Below, piece by piece: positions 35,859 to 47,155 of a stretch of DNA of 64,000 nucleotides (position 1 is the stretch's first letter; the number at the start of each line of letters is the position of its first letter). The stretch spans positions 310,001 to 374,000 of the forward strand of contig CAJQUW010008748.1 in assembly GCA_907163375.1 (NCBI GenBank). The letters run 5' to 3'. Below the pieces are notes generated by a model that had not been told where the DNA came from, made no database searches, and saw only the letters and a program-made list of their open reading frames with translations. Position numbers and translations under genes: made by a program. This DNA is from Prostheceraeus crozeri (lineage: Eukaryota > Platyhelminthes > Polycladida > Euryleptidae).

Positions 35859-36250
35859 AAATTCTATGCGTTTTCATGATAGAGCAGCTGTTGAAGAGGA
35901 TGTTTTGGTGATAGCAAAATACGCAGATTTTCCCTTGCCATAGGCAAATTTGCATCAATTTACATTTACAGGTACTTCAGAGTGTGTATTGGATGATAAG
36001 TGTGCGGAAACGTGTTTTTGATAGAGATGCTTGAATTTCTACGCATATTCACATGAGAGTATTTGCAAAAATGCTTCGCTTCTTGATGGAAAAAATGAAA
36101 ATTTGTGTCCTAACTTATGCAAATCTTTATCAATTTGCACCATACATGTACCCAGGAAAGTTATCTACACGAAGAGGTTGCATAAGCGCGTTTTCGACCT
36201 AGCGGTTTGAACAGCTATGCGTTTTCACAAGACAGTAGTTGCAGAAAGTA
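35859..36250 (+). repeat. Tandem repeat of about 170 bp, 2.3 units
   Basis: Three starts at about 35859, 36026 and 36204 share CTATGCGTTTTCA-like wording followed by a GCAAATTTGCATCAATTTAC or GCAAATCTTTATCAATTTGC segment. The units have diverged. They lie between the promoter-like arm and the 3' end of the LINE relic. Confidence 0.6.
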
Positions 36251-37320
36251 ATCGTTTATTCATCATCATCAACATTTTATTAGCCATGGCAAATATATGC
36301 CGTTGGAAAGACGTACAACTACAAGACTGCTTGGATACACTAGCACAGCGCGAATGCACGTGTTAAATAATTTTTAAAATAGTACTGATAGGAAGCACTT
36401 ATCAACATACAACATACTATACGGTTCACACATTGCATTATTGAGCAAAGACACTGGATACACACACAGAGTTAAGACTGATTCGGAAAATTACACAAAA
36501 CATGTGAGGCAAGGGATTTCAGGTGGGTTTGAAAAGCTGACAGGGAACATGATTGTAGGGATGATTAGGGAAGAATGTTTATAATGCCACTTGTGAGGGA
36601 TAAAGGTGCCCGCCGAAAGCGCTCGGATGGCGGATTAGTGGCCTGCATATCTTTAGGCAGCTCATAGTAGGTTTGTCTGAGGTTGTAATTGAGCTGACGT
36701 TGTAAGGGTTTATATAAGATAAAAGCACGGGGACAAGTATCGTTAATCATTTTATAGGCTGTGCTTGCAATGATACGAGCACGACGAACAGACAGCAGCT
36801 CGAGCTTAACCTCATCATAATGAGTCCGACCGAGATGGGTACGGAGCGGCAAGCGCAAAATATATCTGATGGCTATGTTTTGTAGAGATTCAAGCCTGTC
36901 GGACAGTACTTTGCCAATTCCAGCGAAGGCGAGGGATCCATATTCCAGGTGTGGCCGAATTTATGTCTTGTATAGTTGAATGAGGAGATCTTTACAGTAG
37001 GGAATGTTGGAGCACAAAATACGAAAACGCGTAGAGTTCTCTGTTTATTTTGGAGCATATATGTTTGACGTGATTTTCATACTTCAGGTTACTTGTAAGA
37101 ACAATACCAAGATGCATGTGGATTTGAGAGAAAGAAATGAGTTTGTTTTCGAAGGTTATTCCTTTCGGAGCGGGTCTTTTCTTGGACTTGGAGATTAGCA
37201 TAGATACAGTTTTTGTGGTGTTGAACTTCATACCCCATATTTTGGACCATGCATGAATGTCTTGAAGAGATTTGTTGACGTACGCAACTGCCATGACAGG
37301 ATCAGTATGGGAAGCATATA

Positions 37321-38464
37321 CAGATTGTTTCATAAAAAATGGATCACCCTTAAACATCGCCTTAACTTCAACTTTGTCTAACTCCGCCAAACTTGAACGA
37401 ATTTCTCTGAAATTTGGAAGATATGTCAGTTGTACTTACTAATATCATTGTTGGAAATTTCAAGCATGAATATTGAGTTGTTTTCCTGTTATAGATGAAA
37501 AAGTAGTAGATAATTTGATCTTCATTTAGCAATGTTACACAAAATCATACCTCACTCTTATAAAATTACATTTGTTTCCTTTGTTATGTAATATGTTGTT
37601 CTACAAGCCAAAAGCTATCAAGCAAAACAAAAATAAAGAAAATCGGTCAATCAGAGCCAATATAGCACCATTATTCATCAACAATAATGTAACTGCTACA
37701 TGTGATTAACTGGACTTCATGCTCCATAGTTTCCTGACTTCGTTGCGGTGGTGTTGGCAGCACTCCTGATTGCTTTCAGCTAGAAATCTATCTCTCACCG
37801 GTTGAAAACAATACAAAGCACAAATGAACAATAACGAGATCGCATTCACAAAAGGCAAAGTGTCAGCTGGCATTTGGACCAATGGCCGCTTTGAACTTCA
37901 CATACAGCAAGGAACCATGAATTCTGAACGCTATGTGAATGTTTTACGAATGAACATTGGCCAAATGACAGATCAACTTGGTGATCCATCGACTTGGTTA
38001 TTTATGGATGATAATGCTACGTGTCACAGGAGTAGTAGAGTCAACTTATGCAAGTCTCAATTAGGGCTTAGGACATTATCTTGGCCAGCTCGTTCTCCTG
38101 ATCTGAATCCTATAGAAAATGTATGGAGTATTCTAAAACGTAACGTTCGTCGTTCGCTGCTACCTACAGATGGCGTATCACAACTTACGTCACTGTTAAA
38201 GAGAGTGGAGAAAGTTAGATCAGTCAAAAATCAACGATATCATCGAATCAATGCCTAGACGAATTGGTAATGTCATCGACAATAAGGGTAGGGCCACAAA
38301 ATATTGGCTTCTTTAGAACCGTTACTGTATCATAGCTTATCAGATTATATAAGGACATTTAGATATATTAGGGACATGAAATAACCTGAAAAATTCTTTC
38401 TGTATCATACTTATGTTTTATTTAGTCAAATTTTAGGATGATCCACTTTTTATGAAACGGACTG
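37321..38464 (+). mobile_element. Tc1-like family T, copy 2 (internal deletion derivative)
   Basis: It has the same termini as 3053-4709, flanked by TA at 37319-37320 and 38465-38466. An internal stretch of roughly 500 bp of the transposase gene is missing. It is inserted at the TA that follows the YADDS codons of the LINE relic. Confidence 0.92.
37824..38258 (+). pseudogene. Truncated Tc1-like transposase, in-frame deletion
   Basis: The first 15 residues (MNNNEIAFTKGKVSA) are joined directly to GIWTNGRFELH of the catalytic domain, keeping the frame. The deletion removes both helix-turn-helix units and the first catalytic aspartate. The second D (MDDNATCH) and the E (NPIENVW) remain, 34 residues apart. 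Near the end a frameshift after SLLKR gives a different tail and a stop at 38258. With no DNA-binding part and an incomplete triad it cannot transpose. The retained termini would still let a whole family T enzyme move it. Confidence 0.9.
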
Positions 38465-39082
38465 TATTAATGAATCATCCGCGTATGCCATACACTCAAC
38501 AGGCGGAGAGTTTTTGAAGGGTTTGGAATTAATTAACGGCCATTATGAGAGAGTTAATGAAGAAGGTAAAGAGGGTGGGTGCAAGAACACTGCCCTGAGG
38601 AACACCCGCGGATAGAGGCTTCCATGACGAGAAAGAGTTCCCTACTCTGGTCTGTTGTTGACGATTTGTGAGGTAGTTGGAAATCCATCCATAGAGGTTG
38701 CCACGAATACCTGAGGCCAGTAGTCTGTGGCGCAAGGCCTCGTGTGGAACTGTACCAAAATCATTGGATAAATCCAGAAAGGCAATCGCTTGGCTTTTTC
38801 TCCATGGCTGTAGTCCATTTTTGTTGAAGAAGCGCAACTCATGGTAAAACTCGCAGATTTGTGGCTTAACATGTAGAAATCTGCATCCGTTTGCATTTGC
38901 AGATAGCTATAAGTATTGTGGAACTAGTGACTGAGAAATCTAACCTCTTGGAAAGGACATAATTCAGAAAACATAGCTGATATTGGTGAGAGCCATGTGG
39001 AAGGTAATTGCAGTTAGTGAGACAAAGGTACAGCGCTTTATTTTGACTGACTGCTGCAGATGTCGCAGATCTACATATATCA

Positions 39083-39252
39083 GCGACTTCATTGGAGCAA
39101 GCGTGTATTTATATTTCGAAAAGACTCGTGACGTCAAGCGGAAAGTTCAGAGTGTTCTACTAACAAGATTTTGATACGTTTTGATACGTTCATAAGTAAT
39201 TTTTTCTCTTCAAGATAAACCCACTCTTGAAACCATTGTAATTTGTGGTGGG
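39083..39252 (-). promoter_or_regulatory. Promoter-like inverted arm 2: CRE plus TATA
   Basis: This is the inverse of 35690-35838, with TGACGTCA at 39129-39136 and the minus-strand TATAAATA at 39106-39113. On the minus strand it points at the LINE relic. The two arms differ at a modest number of positions, but the CRE and TATA are unchanged. Confidence 0.5.
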
Positions 39253-40102
39253 TTAAAAAAATATTGCCTGGACTGTTCGGGTTGTTTGGTGTTTTGTGCT
39301 ATGCTGCCATCATAGAAATCAGATTTGGCGGTGTGTACTTCATTACCACAGAAACCCGACACTGTTCTAAGAGATCAATTGGAATTGCATTTCATTTACG
39401 GTCAGTGTCATTTCTCTCTAAACATAAAATCTCTTTCTGTTGTCCAAACTAGTGCTATTGACTTACAAAGCGCAAAGTCAGATTTCTGTGGCTCTCATAA
39501 TAGAAATACCCAAAAACCGTCAAACTTGGAGAATTTCATATTTTATTTATTCAAGTTTCACCCAACATGATTCAAAGTTGTCTAGATTTTTCACGAGGGG
39601 AGAAAGCACCGAGAAAAACATCAAAATTTTAAAGAAAATTGAACTTTCGGAAGAGCGGCCAAGATATTTAGATTGTGGGGTGAGCTTCGAAGCTTCTGTT
39701 TGTGAGAGACAACCAAAATTGATCTACTCGATTTCCTCGACACAGCGCTTTGCCCTAAAGCACTTTTGCCTATTTTGATTATAAACTTTTACTTTTTGAT
39801 AAAGTTGCAAAACTGACTCGATTTTCAGTCTTGTGAGAGTTGCAGTTGAAAACTAAATAAAGTCTCCTAAAATCCACAAGTCTCGATTTTAGTATTGTGT
39901 CTTCAGTTTGAATCTTAGCAGAGATGTACGTGTTATTGTGCTTATTTTCGCGTCCAGTAAAACGACATTATCGATATACCCAGTAATTATTTTTGTGATA
40001 AAGATGTTCTACATAGTGTATGATGCATTAAATCATTTTAACACATAGCGACGCCGTCAGCAGGAGGTGGTTGGGTTTTGTGATTTTGACCATGTAGGCT
40101 TA
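39253..40102. other. No gene recognised
   Basis: Overlapping short frames of up to 112 codons lie on the plus strand, none with recognisable features. Confidence 0.45.
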
Positions 40103-40255
40103 CTGTGAGATATCTCGAGAATATAAGGCCCGAAGTGGCGAATGATGGTTCATTTGGCGCCGACATTTGCATGGATAGTCACATTTCTGACTTTTACACC
40201 AAATATCAACTACTATTCGCCACTTCGTGACTTATATTCTGGAGGTATCACACAG
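40103..40255. repeat. Hairpin element with arms of about 47 bp
   Basis: CTGTGAGATATCTCGAGAAT and the GAAGTGGCGAAT word at 40103-40151 are mirrored at 40209-40255 with few mismatches, around a loop of about 57 bp. It could be a small MITE or a hairpin transcript. No target-site duplication was identified. Confidence 0.65.
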
Positions 40256-40629
40256 CAAGCATGCCAATACATAATATGATAATAATTAATGATTTTTACT
40301 TTTCATGCGAAGCAAAACTGCGCGTGATGTAATTCTTTCTTTAGTTTCTTATGAATCTTTCTGTAATTTGTGGACATGTTGCAGCAACAAATAACGTCCG
40401 CATATGATGGCCTCTCACCAATTTCTCTAAAGCTTTCGATGACATCTTCAAGACGTCATATGGGAGAACACAGTACTAAAGGAAATGGAGGAAAATAGCC
40501 GAACACGTCATTGAGGGCAACAACAGGTGGATGATCCGACACCCTCAAAATTAAGTGAAGTAAGTAAGAGCAGAAAAAAATCAAAAAAATTTTACTTAGT
40601 TTAAGATTTACTTAGTCTAAGATTTGTAT

Positions 40630-41335
40630 CAGGGATACGGAATCGGAGTCGCGGCGTCCCATCATTTTTGCTGGAGTCGGAGTCCTATCAAATGATAGGA
40701 CTCCGGCCTATAACTAGACCCGAAATAAAATACAAAGAAATTATTTATTCTCGTGCATAAAGCTATCACTGTCTTGATGTCAACTTTCTCCGTCAAACAA
40801 AAGTACAGAGACACTGCTGCATGCAAAGCTTGTAAAAGTTGAAGGAATGAACCGTGATAGTGAAAAAGGAATTGTCTTTTCATTCGGTGTTTAGTAGAGA
40901 AGACAAAGCCTTCATAGCCTCGATCACACCAACGCACCTAAGGTTACATCGGAGACAAAAGTAAAATATTAGTTTGTTTGAGAACATTACCGCATACCCT
41001 CACGAAAATCGTGTGTGATGGCTCCTCCAAACCGCATACTAAAATCAAAAGTGCAATCAATTTTTTTTGAAGAAGGATGGGGATTTTCCTGCCTGGTAGA
41101 GACTGGAGAAAAACCGTGTCAGGCACACATAAACAAGATGGGAGGATGCATCCAACTGAAAGCGACATTTGATAAACATTCATCGAAAATTATTGATAAT
41201 TGATACAGAAATGATCACTAAAGATAGGTTCAGGTGTAAGCCTTTAATGATCGATGATGTAGGTTACAGTCTTTCAGAAAACTAGGCTGTATATACTTGC
41301 CACCCGGGTTCGAAGTCGGAGTCCTCCGCATCCCT
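40630..41335 (+). mobile_element. hAT-like non-autonomous element H, copy 1
   Basis: The ends are CAGGGATACGG and CAGGGATGCGG. The 8-bp flanks ATTTGTAT and GTTTGTTT agree at 6 of 8 positions. Both ends carry GGAGTC repeats, and a perfect 26-bp palindrome with arms GGAGTCCTATCA lies at 40679-40704. It matches 52077-52806 along its length. There is no coding capacity. Confidence 0.75.
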
Positions 41336-41383
41336 GGTTTGTTTCAATTCTGGTGAATACTGATGCAACTAAATATCCTTATA

Positions 41384-42721
41384 CGAGGCGTGTTCAAATG
41401 AAACCCGTTCGCTATACTGTATTTGTAGAATAGTAGGCAGACAAAATAAAAGCACAATCAATCAGTAACAACTGTATTATTAACATAAAAACAAAAGCAA
41501 CAATCAAAAAAATTCTCCGTTGACTTCCCGGCTCTTGTCCCATGCTTGGGTAGGCGTTGAGTTCCGTCGGCAAAGAAGGACTTTGGCTGTCCTTTGAACC
41601 AATCCCTAACAGCTGTCTTCACTTCTTCGTCTGATCGGAATCGTTGTCCCTTGAGAAACGTCTTCAGGGGACCAAAAATGTGAAAATCACAAGGTGACAG
41701 GTCAGGACTGTATGCAGGGTGTTCCAAAACTTCCCAACGCTTCCTTGTCAATGCGTCAGATGTCGCCTTCGAAACGGGTGGTCTTGCGTTGTCGTGAAAA
41801 AGAATGACACCTGAAGACAAAATACCGGGTCGATTGCTCTTTATCGCTTGGTGAAGCTTGTCCGAAGTCTGGATATACCGCTGCGAATTGATTGTTTCGT
41901 TGGGTTCAAGAAACTCGAGGAGCAGCGGGCCCTGAATATCGAAGAACACCGTGAGCATCACCTTCCCTGCAGATTGTTGCACTCGGAACTTCTTCGGCTT
42001 GGATGAACTTTGATGCTTCCACTGCATGCTGCTCTGCTTCCCTTTCGGCTCGAAATGATGGCACCACGTCTCGTCTCCAGCCACAATGCGACGCAAGAAC
42101 TGCTCATTCTCGGTGTTGTAGCGAGTCAGGTGTTCCAAACTGAGTGTTCTCCGTCTTTCCTTGTGGTCTTCAGTAAGCATTCGAGGCACCCATTGAGAAC
42201 AAACTTTGTGATACTGCAACTTTTCCTTCACGATGGTATGCACTGAGCCAATTGAGACATTGAAGTCATCTGCCAGATCTCGAATGCTTCGTCGACGATC
42301 GGCTCTGACTGCGGTATCGATGGTCTCAGTCAGACTTTCAGTCACCACTTTGTGCGCCTGTCCAGGACGTGGCAAATCAGATGTTTCAGTTCGCCCCTCT
42401 CGAAACTTCCTTGACCACTCTGTCACTGTGGTCTTGAAACAGCTCGATCTCTGTATACTGATGCCATTCTGCGATGGATCTCTGCTGGCATGCATCCTTC
42501 TGCGGGCAGGAATTGAATAACCGCTCTCTGGTCTTCTTTGGACGGACTTTCTACCATGAATGACATTTCATTAACCGTGAACAACAGATACACTTGATGA
42601 ACAAACACATTGTCACGCTGTTATACAGCACTGAATAGTACTCCAAAGGTCTGCTTTGATTAATTGGTCATGCATGAACCCGCTAAGATAAGTCGAACGG
42701 GTTTCATTTGATCACGCCTCG
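41384..42721 (-). mobile_element. mariner transposon (DD34D), nearly whole
   Basis: The inverted repeats begin CGAGGCGTGTTCAAATGAAA and CGAGGCGTGATCAAATGAAA, flanked by TA at 41382-41383 and 42722-42723. The length of 1338 bp is the usual size for mariner. Only one frameshift is seen in the gene. The close match of the two ends indicates a fairly recent arrival. Confidence 0.95.
41458..42566 (-). pseudogene. mariner transposase with one frameshift
   Basis: The minus-strand start is taken at MSFMVESPSKEDQRAVIQ, the first helix-turn-helix. A one-base shift near 42432 joins SVYRDRAVSR to TTVTEWSRKFREGR, and the second frame then runs to the stop at 41458. The linker signature WVPRMLTEDH stands for the family's WVPHEL. 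The catalytic residues are D in GDETWCHHF, D in FHDNARP and D in YSPDLSPCDF, with 34 residues between the last two, so it is DD34D. The total is about 345-370 codons, a normal length. The enzyme would cut its own ends and insert at TA. It lies alone within its element. Apart from the shift all key residues are present. Confidence 0.94.
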
Positions 42722-42723
42722 TA

Positions 42724-45569
42724 GTTCAATTGAGCTGGAAAGTTTTTATGAATTTTCTCCCTGGTATGCCAGTAGTAAATTAAGGAATCCAAATTAGCTC
42801 TAATTTTCCTTTGTTGGCAATTTTTGATAATAAGCTGAAGAATCACTTTCACCTAAGATTACTGTTTGATAGCAAAGACAAAAATGTTGCTGTGGTGAAG
42901 ACAGATTGCGTGTAAAGACTATCTATAATGCTAGAAAGGGATCAGATGGTACGCCACCAAGTTTCCTACAAGGGTAAATCACATTTAATTATATGGCTAA
43001 TAGCCACTTGAATGCGTTGCACTCCAGTTTATCGGAACAGTTTGGCAATTGGACTTTCCCCACACTCTGAGGGTTCGGAGAGAACGTACGCTTATCCAAT
43101 TCGAAAGTACAGTGCATAGTGCATTGTGATCAATTATTGTGATGAGCAATCCTCTGGACGTGTCTTTGCCATGAAGGTTAAAAATATCCGTTGTGAAGCA
43201 AATTTGTTGACAACATTTATTGGATTGGCTCTATTGAATAACTGTAATTAAATGATTGATTTGTGTTAAAATGGGGAAGTAGCTTAATTGACTGATATAC
43301 TATTTTCAATGCCGTCACCATTCACAATCGTAGGAAGAAGATCCCACCCTCACTGATTTGCCTAAATAAGCTTGCTAAACTTATCTTATTCACAAACTGA
43401 AAGGTTTCAGGTTACTTAGTAACCAGGAACTATTTGATGCATTATGTATTTATATGTAATATCTCTACATTACAATACTTTTATATTTCACAGTACAGTA
43501 ATATCTATAATTATTGCTTCCATAACAAAGTTTATGCTTTTCAAAGAGTGCATAAATTTGAAACAGTGCAATAAATAGTCTTTATTTGTCTCCGTGCATG
43601 TATTGGCGATGTCACATCGCTTTATTTGACCTGTAAAGCAGATTGTCTTCCGCGCGAGAGATAATATTTACTCCAATGCACTGGAAGGAGCGTGATCTGT
43701 GCCAATTATAAGTGCTCCTGTTCTGTTTTATTATACATGTAGAATAGATATGTGAATGGATATTTTCACCAATATTGATCAGCCTAAATTTCTATTCAAA
43801 TATTTTTGACAGGGATGGATACTTTACACTTAACTATTCATAAATAATAAATAAAATTAATAATAGTAAATAACTATTATGATAATTTTTAGAACTTTAT
43901 TTTATGCCCTTCTATAGGCGAGCCTTTATATCATTATTAATTCACTTGTTTTGATAATCGATTATCAATACAATTGTGATGCATGAACTTAAGTCTGCGA
44001 TTGTAATAACATTTATCAATATTCACATTCAATTAAGAATACAATTGCTTTTCTTGCAATGGGTCTATGCAAGTCACTATCCAAATTTCTTAATAAGCTA
44101 TTACAACTTGCATAGTATGCTGGCCCATGTGGCCTGATTCATAAAAGTGAAATAGCGGTGAAAAAATTCAAAGTTAGGAATTAGTCTAATCCTATCAAAT
44201 TATTGCAATAAATTGATTGCGTGAACGAAATTAATTGCAACAGATTTTTGCTGGCCCGTCAATGAGCCTTGTTTTCTTATCAATCACTGATGATACACAT
44301 CTTCCTACTGACTGATCTCTCTGAATAGCGCTGGTATAACGCCTATATTGAGTTTCACAGTAGGCCTATGTATGTATTACGAACAAAACATCCCACGTGC
44401 GCTTTAAAATGCAGTATTATCAGTTTCAAACCTACGATCTTTTTAGAAGGCTAGTAATACCAAAGAATTTGCGAATAATCTACCTTATATAAGAGACTAG
44501 AAAATTTCAAAAGCAATTTTTGTAAATAGCATCCAATGGTAATACATACATTTTTGGTAGTGAGTGTGCTGTGTATCAGCCGATTCATCTCATTTCAAAA
44601 AAGTTAAAAATGTTTATGTCCATTGCAGACTAACAATCAATCAATTTACTGAGACCTGCCATTTTGAAGTACAAACTTTCAATTGATCCAATTGGCAGAA
44701 ATTTTGGCAGGAGGTGAAGCTCCACATATTAGGTTGATTTTGAAGAAGCGGTGAGAAACCGAATGCTTCGCCTAGATGAATTTCATTTACGTAAAAGGAA
44801 TCAAGACACGGCTTAGTGACATGCGGATACAGTCGTCGAGATTGAATTTTATGAAATTCATAAATGACATAATGCACGTGCATTGCATAATATTTCTATT
44901 TCAAAAATGCATCAGTATAGCTGCTATACTTCTGCCAAACCCATGTGTTATCCATAACCTCCTTTAGAAGAGTCCGACCATGAATACATAAATGAATTGC
45001 CGCCAATGTCACGTTTAAAACTGTAAACAAATCTTCACAACTTTGCTGCAAGCTGCGATGTTTCATATCTGCACAAACAATGATGACCGCATTAGTTTAT
45101 ACATGAACATTCATTCTAATCCAATACGTGCTTCATTCATTTATCATCAATATGTATGTATTTCCAGATAATTCTCTTTTAACTGAAGGTTTGCAAAACA
45201 GCAAGGATACAGCCGCTCAGTGGAACATCACAAGTTTGATAATGTTAGACCAGAAGTGACTACTGGCACAATGTCTTTGTTATGGCACTACCTCTGACAA
45301 ATTCCGCTCTATCATTAATACTCTATTTGTTTATGCATGAAGGTCCGGTTGTGACCTCATGCGAGCATCGTGACTTTAACATAAATTTTATGCGCGGCCA
45401 TGAGGTTATGATGCAACTTCCAACTCATTATCAGCACAAACATGTTACATAATTCCTTGATATCTGATTGCTTGCTGGTGGGAGATCACGAGACATGAGG
45501 CAAACATATTAAAGCAAGCAGTTACGTAAAATGCGATCAATTATCTCATGCCTTTTAGTGTTGTTTAAT
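42724..45569. other. Long stretch without a recognised gene or element
   Basis: AT-rich with only short frames. At 45330-45420 there is a weak inverted pair (TGACCTCATG and CATGAGGTTA). Nothing else is supported. Confidence 0.5.
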
Positions 45570-45571
45570 TA

Positions 45572-47153
45572 CAGTCCGTTTCATAAAAAGTGGATCATCC
45601 TAAAATTTGACTAAATAAAACATAAGTATGATACAGAAAGCATTTTTCATGTTATTTCATGTCCCTAATATATTCAAATGTCCTTATATAATCTGATAAG
45701 CTATGATACAGTAACGGTTCTTAAGAAGCTAATATTTTGTGGCCCTACCCTTATTGTCAATGACATTACCAGTGACGAAAGTTGTGATACGCCATCTGTA
45801 GGTAGCAGTGAACGACGAACGTTACGTTTTAGAATACTCCATACATTTTCTATGGGATTCAGATCAGGAGAACGAGCTGGCCAAGATAATGTCCTAAGCC
45901 CTAATTGAGACTTGCATAAGTTGACTCTACTACTCCTATGACACGTATGACACATCATCCATAAATAACCAAGTCGATGGATCACCAAGTTGATCTGTCA
46001 TTTGGCCAATGTTCATTCGTAAAACATTCACATAGCGTTCAGAATTCATGGTTCCTTGCTGTATGTGAAGTTCAGAGCGGCCATTGGTCCAAATGCCAGC
46101 CCAAATCAGTAGAGTCGCGCCACCTTGTGCCCGGGGACGATGTAAATGTCTCGGAATTTCCTGATCAGATTTTATCCATAATCTCAATCGACCATCACTA
46201 TCCTTCAGACGGACTGATGCCTCATCAGACCAGACAACCCGATCCCATTGTTTTCGCCAGTGACAATGACTCATTGCCCATCTGAGACGTCTTTTTGTAT
46301 GCTGATCTGATAATTCGATCTGCGAGGGCCTCTTACAGCTCTTGAAATTCTACTCAATAAGTCTTCTACGAATAGTGGACTTAGAAATAGACGAGACTAG
46401 TGCAGCCATCTCAGTTAACGAGAGACTTGGATCAACTTTAACAAATCTCAAAATTAGGCGGTCTCTACGTTTGGATGTTTTGCGTGGACGGCCAGAGCCC
46501 TCTTTACGACAGAGTCGAAAATCATCATTATGCCATCGATGCACATTTGTGTAAGGGACATTTAGTCGCTTGCTTGTAGCTCGCAAAGAAAACCCTAGTT
46601 CTAGCAAGGCTGACACTTTGCCTTTTGTGACTGCGATCTTGTTATTGTTCATTTGTGCTTTGTATTGTTTTCAACCGGTAAGAGATAGATTTCTAGCTGA
46701 AAGCAATCAGGAGTGCTGCCAATACCACCGCAACGAAGTCAGGAAGCTATGGAACATGAAGTCCAGTTAATCACATGTAGCATTTACATTGTTGATGAAT
46801 AATGGTGCTATACTGGATTTGATTGACCGATTTTGTTTATTTTTGTTTTGCTTGATAGCTTTTGGCTTGTAGAACAACATATTACATAACAAAGGAAACA
46901 AATGTAATTTTATAAGAGTGAGGTATGATTTTGTGTAACATTGCTAAATGAAGATCAAATTATCTACTACTTTTTTTATCTATAACAGGAAAACAACTCA
47001 ATATTCATGCTTGAAATTTCCAACAATGATATTAGTAAGCACAACTGACATATCTTCCAAATTTCTGAGAAATTCGTTCAAGTTTGGCGGAGTCAGACAA
47101 AGTTGAAGTTAAGGCGATGTTTAAGGGTGATCCATTTTTTATGAAACAATCTG
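45572..47153 (-). mobile_element. Tc1-like family T, copy 3 (inverted)
   Basis: The termini are those of 3053-4709 in reverse, flanked by TA at 45570-45571 and 47154-47155. It is 1582 bp because of a small deletion in the 3' part of the gene. Leader and trailer are otherwise closely similar to copy 1. Confidence 0.93.
45701..46652 (-). pseudogene. Tc1-like transposase, several breaks
   Basis: The minus-strand frame starts MNNNKIAVTKGK. It runs through the two helix-turn-helix units to RRRLIE, where a TAG at about 46347 stops it (TCG in copy 1). It continues through RRLRWAMSHCHW, keeping the tryptophan codon that is a stop in copy 1, and the first catalytic D in VWSDEAS. A small duplication and shift at about 45945 separates FMDD from TCHRSSRV. 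The E of NPIENVW is present. A deletion of roughly 75-80 bp removes the segment after SQL near 45775. At least three breaks make it inactive. Confidence 0.9.
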
Positions 47154-47155
47154 TA

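Larger units (their letters stand above)
36565..38840 (-). pseudogene. LINE reverse transcriptase, interrupted and frameshifted
   Basis: From the minus strand, 38837 downward, the translation gives FNKNGLQPWRKSQ, then the A motif AFLDLSNDFGTVPHE (catalytic D), ISNYLTNRQQ and the B motif SAGVPQGSVLAPTLF. After a +1 shift, the C motif MAYADDS with the catalytic DD pair stands at about 38470-38495, directly before the Tc1 insertion. Beyond the insertion come VNKSLQDIHAWSKIWGMKFN, HLGIVLTSNLKYENHVKHI, then, after another shift, LEYGSLAFAGIGKV and LRLPLRTHLGR of the thumb. The order and motifs are those of CR1/Jockey-group LINEs. The endonuclease part is missing. At least two frameshifts plus the insertion inactivate it. 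It would have reverse-transcribed its own RNA at the target site. Confidence 0.87.
36258..38900 (-). mobile_element. LINE (CR1/Jockey-like) relic split by a Tc1 deletion derivative
   Basis: The minus strand carries the reverse transcriptase palm and thumb and ends near 36258 with AATAAAATG followed by a GATGATGATGA tail, usual for LINE 3' ends. The 5' end is truncated at about 38840-38900, before the first reverse transcriptase motifs. A 1144-bp Tc1 derivative occupies 37321-38464. Confidence 0.85.
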
